64,000 bases of DNA. Origin: Pectobacterium brasiliense. GTDB taxonomy: Bacteria; Pseudomonadota; Gammaproteobacteria; Enterobacterales; Enterobacteriaceae. Position 1 is the stretch's first letter; each line of letters begins with the position of its first letter. The stretch covers positions 2,356,001 to 2,420,000 of the forward strand of contig NZ_JACGFN010000001.1 of NCBI RefSeq assembly GCF_016950255.1, given 5' to 3'. This document shows, one piece after another, positions 8,621 through 19,702 of this stretch. Both the position numbers and the translations under genes were made by a program. A model generated the notes under the pieces. The model searched no databases and had not been told where the DNA came from. It saw only the letters and a program-made list of their open reading frames with translations.

Positions 8621-9628
8621 ATGTCTATGTCTTCTCAACCCACCGTGTTTTCCGTCCTCGATCTTGCGCCGATTCCGCAAGGTGCGACAGCGTGCGACGC
8701 CTTCCATCGCTCGCTGGATCTGGCGCAGCATACAGAAAAATGGGGCTATCACCGCTATTGGCTGGCGGAACACCACAGCATGACCGGTATCGCCAGTGCG
8801 GCGACTTCCGTGCTTCTCGGTTATCTTGCTTCGGGAACACAGCGCATTCGTCTCGGCTCCGGCGGCGTAATGCTACCGAACCACTCGCCGCTCGTCATCG
8901 CCGAGCAGTTCGGTACGCTGGAATCGCTGTATCCCGGCCGTATCGATTTGGGATTAGGTCGCGCGCCCGGTACCGATCAGCGCACCATGATGGCGCTGCG
9001 CCGTCACCTTAATGCCGATATCGAAGATTTCCCACGCGATGTGCAGGAACTACAACGCTATTTCGCCGATGCACTGCCGGGTCAGCCGGTACAAGCAGTC
9101 CCGGGACAAGGCCTACACGTTCCGATCTGGCTATTGGGTTCGAGCTTGTATAGCGCACAGCTGGCCGCGAGACTGGGGCTACCTTTTGCCTTCGCCGCCC
9201 ATTTCGCGCCCGATATGTTGCTGGAAGCATTCCGTCTCTATCGCGAACACTTCATACCTTCAGCCACCCACGCCAAACCTTATGCGATGGTTTGCGTCAA
9301 TGTGGTGGCGGCCGATAGCGATCGGGATGCGCGTTTCCTCTTCACCTCAATGCAGCAGCAGTTCATCAATCTGCGCCGTGGTACACCGGGCCCGCTGCCC
9401 ACGCCGGTAGAAAACATCGACACAGTCGGATCGCCTGCCGAGCAGTTTGGTGCGGAGCAAGCACTGCGGCTGTCGATTGTTGGCGATAGCACGAAAGTCC
9501 GTCATGGATTGCAGAGTCTTTTGCGTGAAACACAGGCGGATGAAGTGATGATCAATGGGCAAATCTTTGATCATCAGGCGCGACTGCGATCGTTTGAAAT
9601 CGCAATGGATGTACGGCAGACGCTGTAA
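8621..9628 (+). CDS. yhbW: Luciferase-like flavin monooxygenase YhbW
   Basis: A member of the bacterial luciferase (LLM) superfamily, close to E. coli YhbW throughout ([43 protein letters not shown]). The fold uses reduced flavin and oxygen, and the substrate is unknown. The frame is open from GTG at 8588, but ATG at 8621 gives 335 residues, equal to E. coli; the ribosome site is weak at either start. It follows ubiV and is convergent with deaD across a shared terminator. Confidence 0.9.
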   Translation: MSMSSQPTVFSVLDLAPIPQGATACDAFHRSLDLAQHTEKWGYHRYWLAEHHSMTGIASAATSVLLGYLASGTQRIRLGSGGVMLPNHSPLVIAEQFGTLESLYPGRIDLGLGRAPGTDQRTMMALRRHLNADIEDFPRDVQELQRYFADALPGQPVQAVPGQGLHVPIWLLGSSLYSAQLAARLGLPFAFAAHFAPDMLLEAFRLYREHFIPSATHAKPYAMVCVNVVAADSDRDARFLFTSMQQQFINLRRGTPGPLPTPVENIDTVGSPAEQFGAEQALRLSIVGDSTKVRHGLQSLLRETQADEVMINGQIFDHQARLRSFEIAMDVRQTL

Positions 9629-9659
9629 TATCGAATGAGTGAGTTTGTTGTGACCAAAA

Positions 9660-9684
9660 AAAACGACCCGTTAAGGGTCGTTTT
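9660..9684. terminator. Bidirectional terminator between yhbW and deaD
   Basis: AAAACGACCC (9660-9669) pairs perfectly with GGGTCGTTTT (9675-9684) around GTTAA. A-tract and T-tract flank the stem, so it can stop transcripts from both convergent genes. Confidence 0.9.
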
Positions 9685-9715
9685 GTATTGCAGTCGATTT
9701 TAAAAAAATCGTAGC

Positions 9716-11599
9716 TTATGCGTCAGCAGGACGACGACGTGGAGCGCGCGGTGCGGCATCACGGTTGAAAGAACGCTCGCGACGCTCACCGCTGTTACCT
9801 TCACGGCGTTCACCACCGCCGAAAGAGCGGCGTGGTGCTGCGCCATCACGACGTTCGCCACCAGGACGACCACCGCCACGACGTTCTGGCTGTGCAACTG
9901 CATCCCCCATCAACTGCATATTCATTGGTTTGTTCAGAATACGCGTACGGGTGAAATGTGATAACAGGTCGCCCGGCATACCTTTCGGCAGTTCAATCGT
10001 CGAGTGAGACGCGAACAGCTTGATGTTACCGATGTAGCGGCTGCTGATATCACCTTCATTGGCGATAGCACCAACAATGTGGCGAACTTCAACGCCGTCA
10101 TCACGACCCACTTCAATACGATACAGTTCCATCTCACCAGCATCACGACGCTCACGACGTTGTGGACGGTCACCGTCACGGCTGTCACGAGAATCGCGAG
10201 GATCACGACGACGATCGCCACGTGAATCACTGCGAGACTCATCACGATCGCGGAATTCGCGACGAGGACGGAATACCGGATCTGGCGGCAGAATCAGAGG
10301 GCGTTCACCCTGCGCCATTTTCAGCAGCGCAGCGGCCAGCGTTTCGACATCCAGCTCTTCCTGCGGTTGCAGTTTTGCCAGTAGCGCACGGTACATGTCC
10401 AGATCGCTGCTTTCCAGCTGTTGCTGTACTTTAGCGGCGAACTTAGCCAGACGGCGTTGACCCAGCAATTCTGCGTTTGGCAATTCCACTTCAGGAATGG
10501 TCAGCTTCATTGTGCGCTCAACGTTGCGCAGCAGGCGACGTTCACGGTTTTCGACGAACAGCAGAGCACGGCCCGCACGACCAGCACGACCGGTACGGCC
10601 AATACGGTGAACGTAAGACTCAGCATCCATCGGGATATCGTAGTTAACTACCAGGCTGATACGCTCAACGTCCAGACCACGCGCCGCAACGTCGGTCGCG
10701 ATCAGGATATCCAGACGACCATCTTTCAGACGCTCCAGCGTTTGCTCACGCAGCGCCTGATTCATGTCACCGTTCAGCGCGGCGCTGTTGTAACCACTAC
10801 GCTCCAGGGCTTCGGCCACTTCCAACGTCGCATTTTTGGTACGAACGAAAATAATCGCCGCATCAAAATCTTCCGCTTCCAGGAAACGTACCAGCGCGTC
10901 ATTTTTACGCATACCCTGCACCGTCCAGTAGCTCTGGCTGATGTCTGGACGCGTAGTAATGCTTGATTGAATGCGAACTTCTTGCGGATCTTTCATGAAA
11001 CGGCGCGTAATGCGGCGAATCGCTTCAGGCATGGTCGCAGAGAACAGCGCAGTCTGATGTTCAGCAGGGATCTGAGCCATGATGTTTTCAACATCTTCGA
11101 TGAAGCCCATACGCAGCATTTCATCAGCTTCGTCCAGCACCAAACCACTCAGGTTGGACAGATCCAGCGTACCACGTTTCAGGTGATCCAGCAGACGGCC
11201 CGGCGTACCCACGACGATCTGTGCACCACCACGCAAAGCGCGCAGTTGCACGTCATAGCGTTGGCCGCCGTACAGTGCGACGACGTTCACGCCGTGCATA
11301 TGTTTGGAGAAATCATTGCAGGCCTCTGCTACCTGCACCGCCAGCTCGCGGGTCGGTGCCAGCACCAGAATCTGTGGTGCTTTAAGTTCAGGTTTCAGAT
11401 TGTTCAGTAATGGCAGAGAGAACGCTGCTGTTTTACCGCTACCGGTCTGTGCCATACCCAGCACGTCTCGACCGTTCAGCAGGTGAGGAATACATTCCGC
11501 CTGAATCGGAGACGGTTTTTCATAGCCCAAATCAGTCAGGGCATTAAGGATGGAGGTGTTCAGCCCCAAATCGGCAAAAGAAGTTACTAAATCAGTCAT
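9716..11599 (-). CDS. deaD: ATP-dependent DEAD-box RNA helicase DeaD (CsdA)
   Basis: Cold-shock RNA helicase acting in ribosome assembly and mRNA decay. Visible motifs are the Q motif (GYEKPSPIQ), [17 protein letters not shown] and [11 protein letters not shown], followed by an Arg/Asp-rich linker, an RNA-binding domain and an RGG-like basic C-terminus. ATG at 11597-11599 follows GAGG at a nine-base spacing and gives 627 residues (E. coli 629). The start overlaps the 3' end of yrbN, which suggests translational coupling. nlpI lies upstream on the same strand. Confidence 0.96.
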   Translation of the reverse strand: MTDLVTSFADLGLNTSILNALTDLGYEKPSPIQAECIPHLLNGRDVLGMAQTGSGKTAAFSLPLLNNLKPELKAPQILVLAPTRELAVQVAEACNDFSKHMHGVNVVALYGGQRYDVQLRALRGGAQIVVGTPGRLLDHLKRGTLDLSNLSGLVLDEADEMLRMGFIEDVENIMAQIPAEHQTALFSATMPEAIRRITRRFMKDPQEVRIQSSITTRPDISQSYWTVQGMRKNDALVRFLEAEDFDAAIIFVRTKNATLEVAEALERSGYNSAALNGDMNQALREQTLERLKDGRLDILIATDVAARGLDVERISLVVNYDIPMDAESYVHRIGRTGRAGRAGRALLFVENRERRLLRNVERTMKLTIPEVELPNAELLGQRRLAKFAAKVQQQLESSDLDMYRALLAKLQPQEELDVETLAAALLKMAQGERPLILPPDPVFRPRREFRDRDESRSDSRGDRRRDPRDSRDSRDGDRPQRRERRDAGEMELYRIEVGRDDGVEVRHIVGAIANEGDISSRYIGNIKLFASHSTIELPKGMPGDLLSHFTRTRILNKPMNMQLMGDAVAQPERRGGGRPGGERRDGAAPRRSFGGGERREGNSGERRERSFNRDAAPRAPRRRPADA

Positions 11600-11669
11600 G
11601 TACACGTGCCTCATTAAACATGGCGGCCAGTCTACATAACTCGTCGTGAAAATTTTCAGTCATTTTCAT
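11592..11669 (-). CDS. yrbN: Small protein YrbN (25 residues)
   Basis: A very short reading frame between nlpI and deaD encodes [14 protein letters not shown] and ends N-E-A-R-V-H-D. It matches my memory of E. coli YrbN, a 26-residue protein at the same place whose function is unknown. Its stop (11592-11594) lies inside the deaD start region, so the genes overlap by eight bases. The sequence conservation and overlap suggest a leader peptide that couples ribosomes onto deaD. Confidence 0.8.
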   Translation of the reverse strand: MKMTENFHDELCRLAAMFNEARVHD

Positions 11670-11773
11670 TGAAAAGTGTGAACCGGCTCAAATTGGATTA
11701 AAAAGCGAACAAAAAAGCCCTCACCCGTGAAGGTGATAACCGAAGTTTTTCAGGCTGATTAAGTGTTCGTCAG

Positions 11774-12658
11774 CTATTGCTGGTCCGATCCTGATAGGTC
11801 GTCTTGCTCTTGGCCTAATAGCGCCAATTCCAACAATGCATAGCGGTGCTCAACAAAGTTATGGACGTTGTTGGCAACCGTCAGCTTGAACAGCGCCAAA
11901 GCGGTGTTCTTGTCCCCCAGACTTAGGTAGTGCTTACCTAAATAGAAGTCAGTTTCACTGAGATGCTCAGCGAGCGAAGTGTTATCCGTAGCTTCTACCT
12001 GTAAACGCTGCATCAGTGTTTTTTCACTGATACTGCCCAGATAGAATTCGACAATATTCCATCCCCAAGGCCCTTTCTTGGCGTCGTCATAGCGTTTCTT
12101 CAACGCAATTTTGGCCGTCTCTGGATTGATTTCTCGCTCCACAAGATACAGCCACAACGAACGGAAAGGATCATTCGGATCGTCTCGATAAAACGCAAGC
12201 AGATCATCCTGCGCTAACAGGTAGCGACCGCCATAATACAAAGCGATGCCCCGGTTTAAACGCGCGTAATTGTAAGTTGGATCAAGCTCTAGTACAGAAT
12301 CAAACGCTTCATAGGCAGCATCAAAATTGCCTGCCTGCGTTAAATAGATACCCAAATAGTTAAAAACTTCTGGAATATCAGGGCGGATCGTCAGCGCTTG
12401 TGAAAAATCATTCCGCGCCAATGCCCGTAACCCGAGACTATCATACAGCACTCCGCGCTCATATAATAGCTGTGCTCGCTCATCATCGGTTAATGCCCGG
12501 CTTGCAAGGATTTGTTCCATGCGTGCCAGGATAACTTCCTGCTGCAAAGTAGGCTGTAACGGAATCGCCAATACTGCGTCTTTACGCCAATCCGTGTTGC
12601 TGCATCCTGCCAGCATGAGTGCTGTTGCAACATAACACCAGCGCAAGAAAGGCTTCAT
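11774..12658 (-). CDS. nlpI: Lipoprotein NlpI
   Basis: Outer-membrane lipoprotein with TPR repeats. The signal ends in the lipobox L-A-G-C, with Cys19 lipidated. The body has TPR-like pairs ([44 protein letters not shown]). In E. coli NlpI acts as adaptor for the protease Prc that degrades the endopeptidase MepS, and it scaffolds peptidoglycan hydrolases. Length is 294 residues, as in E. coli. It lies between pnp and yrbN-deaD on one strand, the standard enterobacterial order. Confidence 0.96.
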   Translation of the reverse strand: MKPFLRWCYVATALMLAGCSNTDWRKDAVLAIPLQPTLQQEVILARMEQILASRALTDDERAQLLYERGVLYDSLGLRALARNDFSQALTIRPDIPEVFNYLGIYLTQAGNFDAAYEAFDSVLELDPTYNYARLNRGIALYYGGRYLLAQDDLLAFYRDDPNDPFRSLWLYLVEREINPETAKIALKKRYDDAKKGPWGWNIVEFYLGSISEKTLMQRLQVEATDNTSLAEHLSETDFYLGKHYLSLGDKNTALALFKLTVANNVHNFVEHRYALLELALLGQEQDDLSGSDQQ

Positions 12659-12744
12659 TTCCCACTCCCGAAGACAAACATTGGATGAACATCCTGTCCC
12701 GGACCGCTCAACGCAAGGACATCCATTCCCTTACGATACACGCA

Positions 12745-12774
12745 GCACCTTGCCATGATAATCAGGCAAGGTGC
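12745..12774 (-). terminator. Stem-loop between pnp and nlpI
   Basis: GCACCTTGCC (12745-12754) and GGCAAGGTGC (12765-12774) form a perfect 10-bp stem with a 10-base loop, 25 bp after the pnp stop. There is no clear U-tract, so it may act as a 3' RNA-protecting structure rather than a full terminator. Confidence 0.55.
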
Positions 12775-12798
12775 CATAAGACCGTTATCTAACAGTCT

Positions 12799-14919
12799 TT
12801 ATTCCTCAGAAGACGGGGCTGCCGCTTCCTGAGTTTGCGCAGTTGCTTCTTTGATGCTTAAGCGCACGCGGCCCTGGCGATCAACTTCCAGAACCTTGAC
12901 TGGCACTTCCTGACCCATTTGCAGGTAGTCAGTCACTTTCTCTACGCGCTTATCGGCGATCTGAGAAATATGCACCAGGCCTTCTTTGCCGCCGCCAATA
13001 GCGACGAAAGCACCAAAATCAACGATGCGGGTAACTTTACCCTGATACACGCGGCCGACTTCGATTTCGGCAGTGATCTCTTCAATACGACGAATCGCGT
13101 GTTTCGCTTTTTCGCCGTCGGTTGAAGCGATCTTCACAGTACCATCGTCTTCAATTTCAATCGTTGTGCCCGTTTCTTCGGTCAGCGCACGAATCACAGA
13201 ACCACCTTTACCGATCACGTCTTTAATCTTATCGGTACTGATCTTGATGGTGTGAATACGCGGTGCGAATTCAGAGATATCGCCACGTGGCGTGCTGATC
13301 GCCTGCTCCATCACGCCCAGAATGTGCAAACGTGCACCTTTGGCCTGATTCAAAGCAACCTGCATGATCTCACGGGTAATCCCTTCGATCTTGATATCCA
13401 TCTGCAGCGCAGTGATACCTTCACGGCTACCAGCAACTTTGAAGTCCATATCGCCCAGGTGGTCTTCGTCACCCAGAATGTCAGACAGAACAACAAAATT
13501 GTCGCCTTCTTTAACCAGACCCATCGCGATACCCGCAACGGCTGATTTGATTGGCACGCCCGCATCCATCAGTGCCAGAGAAGCACCGCAGACAGACGCC
13601 ATGGAAGAAGAACCGTTGGATTCCGTGATTTCAGACACTACACGCACGGTGTACGGGAATTCGTTCGCCTTCGGCATCACTGCCAACACGCCACGCTTCG
13701 CCAGACGACCGTGACCGATCTCACGACGCTTAGGCGAACCGACCATACCGGTTTCACCGACAGAGTACGGAGGGAAGTTGTAGTGCAGCAGGAAGCGATC
13801 GGTACGTTCACCGGTCAGTTCGTCAATATTCTGTGCATCACGCTCAGTCCCCAACGTTGCAGTGACCAACGCCTGCGTTTCACCACGGGTGAACAGTGCG
13901 GAACCGTGAGTACGCGGCAGTACGCCAGTACGCACATCCAGACCACGAATCATGTCTTTTTCACGGCCATCGATACGCGGTTCGCCAGCCAGCACGCGGC
14001 TGCGTACGACATTTTTCTCAACGTTACCCAGAATTTCCTGGATATCTCCCGCATTCAGCGTTTCGTCTTCAGCTTGCAGAGCGGCAACAACATCAGCTTT
14101 GATGACGTCAACTTGCGCATAACGCTCTTGTTTTTCAGTGATGCGGTAAGCGTCACCCAGACGTGCTTCAGACAAAGCCTGTACACGCTGCTCTAAAGAA
14201 ACGTTAACTTCTGGCGCATGCCATTCCCACTTCGGTTTGCCTGCTTCAGCAACCAGAGCGTTGATGTTCTGGATAACGATCTGCTGTTGCTCGTGACCAA
14301 ACACCACAGCACCCAGCATCTGATCTTCACTCAGAAGGTCGGCTTCGGATTCCACCATCAGAACCGCGCCTTCCGTACCTGCAACCACCAGATCCAGACG
14401 GCTTTCTTTCAGCTCATCCATCGTTGGGTTCAGGACATACTGATCGTTCAGGTAACCGACGCGTGCAACACCGATAGGGCCGTTGAACGGAATACCAGAC
14501 AGGCTCAGCGCCGCAGAGGCACCAATCATGGCAACGATGTCAGGGCTAACCTGTGGGTTAACAGAAACGACGGTCGCAATCACCTGAACTTCATTCAGGA
14601 AACCTTCTGGGAACAGAGGGCGGATCGGGCGGTCAATCAGACGAGAAGTCAGCGTTTCGCCTTCACTTGGACGACCTTCACGACGGAAGAAACCACCAGG
14701 GAAACGTCCAGCAGCGTAAGTACGCTCCTGATAGTTAACCGTTAATGGGAAGAAACTTTGGCCGGGTTTGGCGTTTTTCGCGCCGACAACGGTAACGAAT
14801 ACCGCGGTGTCATCCATGCTTACCATCACAGCGGCGGTAGCCTGGCGAGCCATCATACCGGTCTCTAACGTGACGGTATGCTGACCATATTGGAACTTAC
14901 GGACGATCGGATTCAGCAA
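12799..14919 (-). CDS. pnp: Polynucleotide phosphorylase
   Basis: A 3'-5' phosphorolytic exoribonuclease and degradosome component of 706 residues (E. coli 711). It has two RNase PH-like domains (first near residues 10-145, second near 310-540 with [15 protein letters not shown]), a KH domain near 555-610 ([11 protein letters not shown]) and an S1 domain near 620-690. The start is TTG at 14917-14919 with AAGGAT upstream, a rare start also used in E. coli. The leader carries the RNase III-type stem at 15002-15054, the basis of PNPase autocontrol. Confidence 0.97.
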   Translation of the reverse strand: MLNPIVRKFQYGQHTVTLETGMMARQATAAVMVSMDDTAVFVTVVGAKNAKPGQSFFPLTVNYQERTYAAGRFPGGFFRREGRPSEGETLTSRLIDRPIRPLFPEGFLNEVQVIATVVSVNPQVSPDIVAMIGASAALSLSGIPFNGPIGVARVGYLNDQYVLNPTMDELKESRLDLVVAGTEGAVLMVESEADLLSEDQMLGAVVFGHEQQQIVIQNINALVAEAGKPKWEWHAPEVNVSLEQRVQALSEARLGDAYRITEKQERYAQVDVIKADVVAALQAEDETLNAGDIQEILGNVEKNVVRSRVLAGEPRIDGREKDMIRGLDVRTGVLPRTHGSALFTRGETQALVTATLGTERDAQNIDELTGERTDRFLLHYNFPPYSVGETGMVGSPKRREIGHGRLAKRGVLAVMPKANEFPYTVRVVSEITESNGSSSMASVCGASLALMDAGVPIKSAVAGIAMGLVKEGDNFVVLSDILGDEDHLGDMDFKVAGSREGITALQMDIKIEGITREIMQVALNQAKGARLHILGVMEQAISTPRGDISEFAPRIHTIKISTDKIKDVIGKGGSVIRALTEETGTTIEIEDDGTVKIASTDGEKAKHAIRRIEEITAEIEVGRVYQGKVTRIVDFGAFVAIGGGKEGLVHISQIADKRVEKVTDYLQMGQEVPVKVLEVDRQGRVRLSIKEATAQTQEAAAPSSEE

Positions 14920-15080
14920 AATAATATCCTTAGCTGGGGCGCGCTACACGTATTCAAGATAAACGCGCCAGTGAACTCCCGACCTTTACACTACATCCTC
15001 ACGACTAATGACAACCCTTATCTTGCTTATGCAGATAAAGCCTCTCATTAGCCGCGCGAACCTCTGTAATGAAAGATCAT
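14920..15080 (-). promoter_or_regulatory. pnp mRNA leader with conserved RNase III/PNPase control stem
   Basis: On the transcribed strand CGGCTAATGA (45-54 in the 15000s) pairs with TCATTAGTCG (15002-15011), allowing one G-U, and encloses a second small hairpin. Sequence and layout resemble the E. coli pnp leader, where RNase III cleaves this stem and PNPase then represses its own translation. The sRNA SraG maps to this gap in E. coli, but I cannot define its ends here. Confidence 0.75.
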
Positions 15081-15120
15081 ATTAACAACAATACACTACT
15101 CTGTTTTGCTAACGCTTCCT

Positions 15121-15146
15121 AGAAGAAAGGGGCCAAAAGAGGCCCC
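15121..15146 (-). terminator. rpsO terminator
   Basis: GGGGCC (15129-15134) and GGCCCC (15141-15146) form a stem. On the minus strand it is followed by TTTCTTCT. It lies 22 bp after the rpsO stop, matching the leaky rpsO terminator that precedes pnp in E. coli. Confidence 0.85.
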
Positions 15147-15168
15147 TTCCCACTGAAACTCAGAAGAC

Positions 15169-15438
15169 TTAGCGACGCAGACCCAGACGCTCGATCAGAC
15201 TGGTGTAACGTGCTACATCTTTACGCTTCAGGTAGTCCAGCAGCTTACGACGCTGAGAAACCATACGCAGCAGACCACGACGGCTGTGGTGATCTTTTTT
15301 GTGCTCAGAAAAGTGGCCTTGCAGATGGTTGATCTGCGCAGTCAGCAAAGCAACCTGAACTTCAGTAGAACCACTATCGTTAGTGCCACGACCGAAGTCT
15401 GCTACGATTTTAGCTTTGGCTTCAACACTTAGAGACAT
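15169..15438 (-). CDS. rpsO: 30S ribosomal protein S15
   Basis: An 89-residue protein that binds 16S rRNA early in assembly of the small-subunit platform. [17 protein letters not shown] at the N-terminus and [20 protein letters not shown] are nearly identical to E. coli. The frame is open further upstream, but ATG at 15436-15438 is the family start. It lies between truB and pnp on one strand. Confidence 0.98.
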   Translation of the reverse strand: MSLSVEAKAKIVADFGRGTNDSGSTEVQVALLTAQINHLQGHFSEHKKDHHSRRGLLRMVSQRRKLLDYLKRKDVARYTSLIERLGLRR

Positions 15439-15560
15439 TGTAATACTCCAAACATTATAGATAAAAAAACAGGCGCCGATCTCTAATTCAGCCACCCAAT
15501 AGTCAAGCCGCGCTATTCTACCCTCAGCGTTCTGCGATAGCAAGGCAGCAACAGGCGGGT

Positions 15561-16505
15561 TTACACCGGAAACTCAACAACCAGACGACGTGGCGCAACG
15601 CGACCATCGCTGTCGATTTCACCCATTCCGATAAATTTGTGTTCGTCACCTTCGGTGATTCTCACCATACCGTTCGAGGGCACATTCGCTGCCTGAACTG
15701 CTTGCCCCAGCTTCAAATAGCCCGCGACAACCGGCGTCAGATTCACCTCAGGAAAATCAATGACTGGGCTTTCCATCGGCATAAGCAGCGGATCGAGGCT
15801 CTGCGAAAGTGGAAGCTCTTGTGTTTGAGCCTGCTCGGACAAAGCCGCTAGCTGCTCCAGCGTCACCATTCTTTCGGTAGGATAAGTGGCAACCTGTAAA
15901 CGACGCAGGTAAATCACATGCGCGCCACAGCCCAACTTTTCGCCCAGGTCGTCAATAATGGTACGGATGTACGTGCCTTTCGAACAGTGAATTTCCAGTT
16001 CTAGCTCATCACCTTCCCAGCGAATGAACTGCAGTTCGTACACGGTGATTTCACGCGCTTCACGTGGAACCGTCAGACCCTGACGCGCATACTCATACAG
16101 CTTACGCCCCTGATATTTCAGCGCCGAGTACATGGACGGCACTTGCTGCGTGGTACCACGAAAACCTTCCAGCGCCTGCTCCAGATCGGTAGCAGAAAAA
16201 CCAATTGCACGCTCTTCAATCACGTTGCCATCGGCATCAGAAGTGTCAGTCCGTTGTCCAAGTCGAGCAATAACACGGTAGCGTTTATCAGAATCCAGCA
16301 GATACTGGGAAAATTTCGTCGCTTCCCCGAGACAAATCGGCAACATACCGGTGGCTAACGGATCCAACGCCCCCGTATGGCCCGCTCTGTTGGCGTTAAA
16401 AATCCGTTTTACCTTCTGCAAAACATCATTAGACGACACGCCCTGCGGTTTATCTAATAGCAATACGCCGTGTATATCACGGCCACGGCGACGAGGACGA
16501 CTCAT
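15561..16505 (-). CDS. truB: tRNA pseudouridine-55 synthase
   Basis: Makes the T-loop pseudouridine 55 of tRNAs. The catalytic Asp lies in [14 protein letters not shown] near residue 48, and the C-terminal PUA domain follows near 250-314. Length is 314 residues, as in E. coli. The start codon overlaps the rbfA stop (shared base 16505), so translation is coupled with rbfA. Confidence 0.97.
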   Translation of the reverse strand: MSRPRRRGRDIHGVLLLDKPQGVSSNDVLQKVKRIFNANRAGHTGALDPLATGMLPICLGEATKFSQYLLDSDKRYRVIARLGQRTDTSDADGNVIEERAIGFSATDLEQALEGFRGTTQQVPSMYSALKYQGRKLYEYARQGLTVPREAREITVYELQFIRWEGDELELEIHCSKGTYIRTIIDDLGEKLGCGAHVIYLRRLQVATYPTERMVTLEQLAALSEQAQTQELPLSQSLDPLLMPMESPVIDFPEVNLTPVVAGYLKLGQAVQAANVPSNGMVRITEGDEHKFIGMGEIDSDGRVAPRRLVVEFPV

Positions 16506-16903
16506 TAATCCTCCTGATCTTCGCCCGTAACAGAACGACGTTCCGTATCGTTTTTGATCACATTGGTCACCAGATTGGACATTCTCATCCCTTCAACCAA
16601 CGAGTTGTCGTAGGAGAATGTCAGTGCCGGGACAACACGCAGGCGCATTGCTTTGCCAACCAGGGTACGGATAAAACCAGATGCATCCTGCAGTGCTTTG
16701 ATTGCCGTTTGAACTTGCTCTGGTTCGTTATCATTCAGGAAGGTCACAAAAACCTTGGCATACGCCAGATCGCGGGACACTTCCACACCGGATACAGTCG
16801 CCATGCCGATACGCGGATCTTTCACTTCACGCTGAATGATAATGGCGATTTCTTTTTGCATTTCCTGCGCAACGCGCTGGGTGCGGCTGAATTCTTTTGC
16901 CAT
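16505..16903 (-). CDS. rbfA: Ribosome-binding factor A
   Basis: A 132-residue KH-like protein that binds the 30S subunit near helix 1 of 16S rRNA and is needed for late maturation and growth in the cold. [20 protein letters not shown] and [18 protein letters not shown] are family hallmarks. It lies downstream of infB behind a hairpin and overlaps truB by one base. Confidence 0.97.
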   Translation of the reverse strand: MAKEFSRTQRVAQEMQKEIAIIIQREVKDPRIGMATVSGVEVSRDLAYAKVFVTFLNDNEPEQVQTAIKALQDASGFIRTLVGKAMRLRVVPALTFSYDNSLVEGMRMSNLVTNVIKNDTERRSVTGEDQED

Positions 16904-16918
16904 GATAAATTCTCCAGT

Positions 16919-16944
16919 AAAAATCGGGGGGCACTAGGCCCCCC
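16919..16944 (-). terminator. Terminator-like hairpin between infB and rbfA
   Basis: GGGGGG (16926-16931) pairs with CCCCCC (16939-16944). On the minus strand the stem is followed by GATTTTT. As it lies inside an operon it probably attenuates or processes the transcript. Confidence 0.65.
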
Positions 16945-16977
16945 TTACGAATCACTTACGTCGTCGCTGAAAACGGA

Positions 16978-19677
16978 TTACGCGATCGTACGTTTGATCT
17001 CAATCGTTTCAAAGACTTCGATCATATCGCCAGGGCGAACGTCGTTGTAGTTCTTCACGCCGATACCACATTCCATGCCGTTACGGACTTCGTTAACGTC
17101 ATCTTTGAAGCGGCGCAGAGATTCCAGCTCGCCTTCATAGATCACCACGTTGTCACGCAATACACGGATCTTGTTGTGGCGCTTAACGATACCTTCCGTC
17201 ACCATACAACCCGCGATAGCGCCAAATTTCGGTGATTTAAAGACGTCACGCACTTCGGCCAGACCGATGATCTCTTGCTTATATTCCGGCGCCAACATAC
17301 CGCTCATCGCCTGCTTCACTTCGTCAATCAAATCATAGATGACGGAGTAATAACGCAGATCCAGACTTTCCGCTTCAACGACGCGGCGAGCTGATGCATC
17401 TGCACGAACGTTAAAGCCAAGGATAATCGCATTCGATGCTGCTGCCAGCGTGGCGTCCGTTTCTGTGATACCGCCCACACCGGAACCGACAATCTTCACT
17501 TTTACTTCATCAGTAGACAGTTTCTGCAGTGAATCGGAAATCGCTTCACAAGAACCCTGAACGTCAGATTTCAGAACGATGTTCAGCTCAGAAACTTCAC
17601 CTTCTGTCATGTTGGCAAACATGTTTTCCAGTTTAGATTTCTGCTGACGAGCCAGTTTAACTTCACGGAATTTACCCTGACGATACAAGGCCACTTCACG
17701 CGCTTTCTTCTCGTCACGAACAACCGTCGCTTCGTCACCTGCAGCAGGCACACCGGACATACCGAGAATTTCTACAGGAATAGAAGGACCTGCAGACGTG
17801 ATTTCACGGCCTAATTCATCACGCATCGCACGAACACGGCCATATTCGAAGCCGCACAGAACGATATCGCCTTTATTCAGCGTACCTTCACGAACCAGTA
17901 CGGTTGCAACCGGACCACGACCTTTATCCAGGAAGGATTCGATCACAACACCGTTCGCCATGCCGCTACGGACCGCTTTCAGTTCCAGAACTTCGGCCTG
18001 CAACAGAATCGCATCCAGCAGTTCGTCGATACCGGTACCGGCTTTAGCAGACACGTGAACAAACTGAGATTCGCCGCCCCACTCTTCCGGCATGATGCCG
18101 TACTGAGACAGTTCCGTTTTCACACGATCTGGATCAGAGTCAGGTTTATCGATTTTGTTTACTGCAACAACAACCGGAACCTGAGCCGCTTTCGCATGCT
18201 GGATCGCTTCGATGGTCTGAGGCATCACGCCATCATCCGCAGCGACAACCAGTACCACGATATCCGTTGCCTGAGCACCACGAGCACGCATTGCGGTAAA
18301 CGCGGCGTGTCCCGGCGTATCCAGGAACGTGATCATACCGTTGTCGGTTTCAACGTGGTAAGCACCGATGTGCTGGGTAATCCCACCCGCTTCACCTGCT
18401 GCTACCTTGGTTGAACGAATATAGTCAAGCAGTGAGGTTTTACCGTGGTCAACGTGACCCATGATGGTCACGACTGGCGCGCGGGATTCCGCTGCAACAC
18501 CCGTATCACGGTCGCTCATTACCGCTTCTTCCAGCTCGTTTTCACGACGCAGGATAACTTTATGCCCCATCTCTTCCGCGACGAGTTGCGCGGTTTCCTG
18601 GTCGATGACCTGGTTGATGGTTGCCATCGCACCCAGTTTCATCATCGTTTTGATGACCTGAGAGCCTTTAACCGCCATTTTGTTAGCCAATTCAGCAACA
18701 GTAACCGTTTCGCCGATGATTACATCACGGTTTACTGCCTGAGCAGGCTTATTGAAGCTCTGCTGCAGTGTACTTGGCTTACGTTTACCTTTACCACCGC
18801 GGGTAACAGCACGCGCTTCTTCACGGTCAGCCTTGGACTCAGACTGGCGATTACCTTTCTTCTGCTTGGTGACTTTGGCTGCGCGAGTACGGGTACGGCG
18901 CTCGCCTTCAACCTGACGGTCGTTTTCATCTTCCGCTTCGCGGGCATGATGAGAGGTCGTCACATGATAATCGGCAGATTCTTCAGGTTTAGCGCTTTCC
19001 GCTTCCCAACGCCCGGCATTTTCTTCAGCCATACGGCGAGCTTCTTCAGCAATACGACGCGCTTCTTCTTCAACCTTGAGACGCGCAGTTTCTTCTGCTT
19101 TACGCTTAAGTTCGGCAGCTTCCGCTTCACGTTTCGCTTTCTCAGACTGAGCCGGCTTGGTCATACTTTCGTTTTGTTGGTTCGTCACTTTTTCTTTTTC
19201 CGCTACATCACGCTTAGCTTTTTCAGCGGCCTCACGTTTGGCTTGCTCGTCGGCAGCACGCTTCGCTTTCTCAGCAGCTTCGCGCAGATCGGCCTCGCGT
19301 TTAGCCTGCTCTTCAGCGGCACGTTGTGCCTGTTCTTCCGCTTCACGCCGTGCCTGCTCTTCCTCTTCAGCCTGTTGGGCATCAATCGGATCGCGTTTTA
19401 CATAAGTGCGTGTCTTGCGGACTTCGATCTGCACCGACTTACTTTTTCCGCCAGTGCTAGGGACATTTAACGTGCTGCGCGTTTTGCGTTGCAGCGTCAA
19501 TTTACTCGGCGCATTACCGCGATCGCGGTTCAGATGCGCCAATAACGTTTCTTTTTCATGCTGGGTCACAGAGTCTGACGCAGACTTGGTCATTCCCGCA
19601 TCAGCAAACTGCTGTATCAGGCGGTCAACCGGAGTCTGAATCTCTGCGGCCAACGATTTTACGGTTACATCTGTCAT
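16978..19677 (-). CDS. infB: Translation initiation factor IF-2
   Basis: GTPase that brings initiator tRNA to the ribosome. The N-terminal subdomain (residues 1-50) is followed by a long Lys/Glu/Ala-rich helical region to about residue 230, a second IF2N domain near 310-370, then the G domain with [13 protein letters not shown] and NKIDK, and the C-terminal domains that bind fMet-tRNA. Length is 899 residues against 890 in E. coli. The shorter IF2 forms made from internal starts in E. coli are possible here but I did not locate their start codons. It lies between nusA and rbfA. Confidence 0.97.
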   Translation of the reverse strand: MTDVTVKSLAAEIQTPVDRLIQQFADAGMTKSASDSVTQHEKETLLAHLNRDRGNAPSKLTLQRKTRSTLNVPSTGGKSKSVQIEVRKTRTYVKRDPIDAQQAEEEEQARREAEEQAQRAAEEQAKREADLREAAEKAKRAADEQAKREAAEKAKRDVAEKEKVTNQQNESMTKPAQSEKAKREAEAAELKRKAEETARLKVEEEARRIAEEARRMAEENAGRWEAESAKPEESADYHVTTSHHAREAEDENDRQVEGERRTRTRAAKVTKQKKGNRQSESKADREEARAVTRGGKGKRKPSTLQQSFNKPAQAVNRDVIIGETVTVAELANKMAVKGSQVIKTMMKLGAMATINQVIDQETAQLVAEEMGHKVILRRENELEEAVMSDRDTGVAAESRAPVVTIMGHVDHGKTSLLDYIRSTKVAAGEAGGITQHIGAYHVETDNGMITFLDTPGHAAFTAMRARGAQATDIVVLVVAADDGVMPQTIEAIQHAKAAQVPVVVAVNKIDKPDSDPDRVKTELSQYGIMPEEWGGESQFVHVSAKAGTGIDELLDAILLQAEVLELKAVRSGMANGVVIESFLDKGRGPVATVLVREGTLNKGDIVLCGFEYGRVRAMRDELGREITSAGPSIPVEILGMSGVPAAGDEATVVRDEKKAREVALYRQGKFREVKLARQQKSKLENMFANMTEGEVSELNIVLKSDVQGSCEAISDSLQKLSTDEVKVKIVGSGVGGITETDATLAAASNAIILGFNVRADASARRVVEAESLDLRYYSVIYDLIDEVKQAMSGMLAPEYKQEIIGLAEVRDVFKSPKFGAIAGCMVTEGIVKRHNKIRVLRDNVVIYEGELESLRRFKDDVNEVRNGMECGIGVKNYNDVRPGDMIEVFETIEIKRTIA

Positions 19678-19702
19678 GCTGTTCCTTTCCTGCTACAGTT
19701 CG

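Noticed and set aside
14920..15120. sRNA SraG between rpsO and pnp
   Set aside because: The location is right, but I see neither a clear promoter nor a terminator on the plus strand, so I mention it only in the pnp leader entry.
18445..19470. Long plus-strand open frame (341 codons) opposite infB
   Set aside because: It is the shadow of the Lys/Glu/Ala-rich infB codons, gives a Phe/Arg-rich product with no family, and lies fully inside a certain gene.
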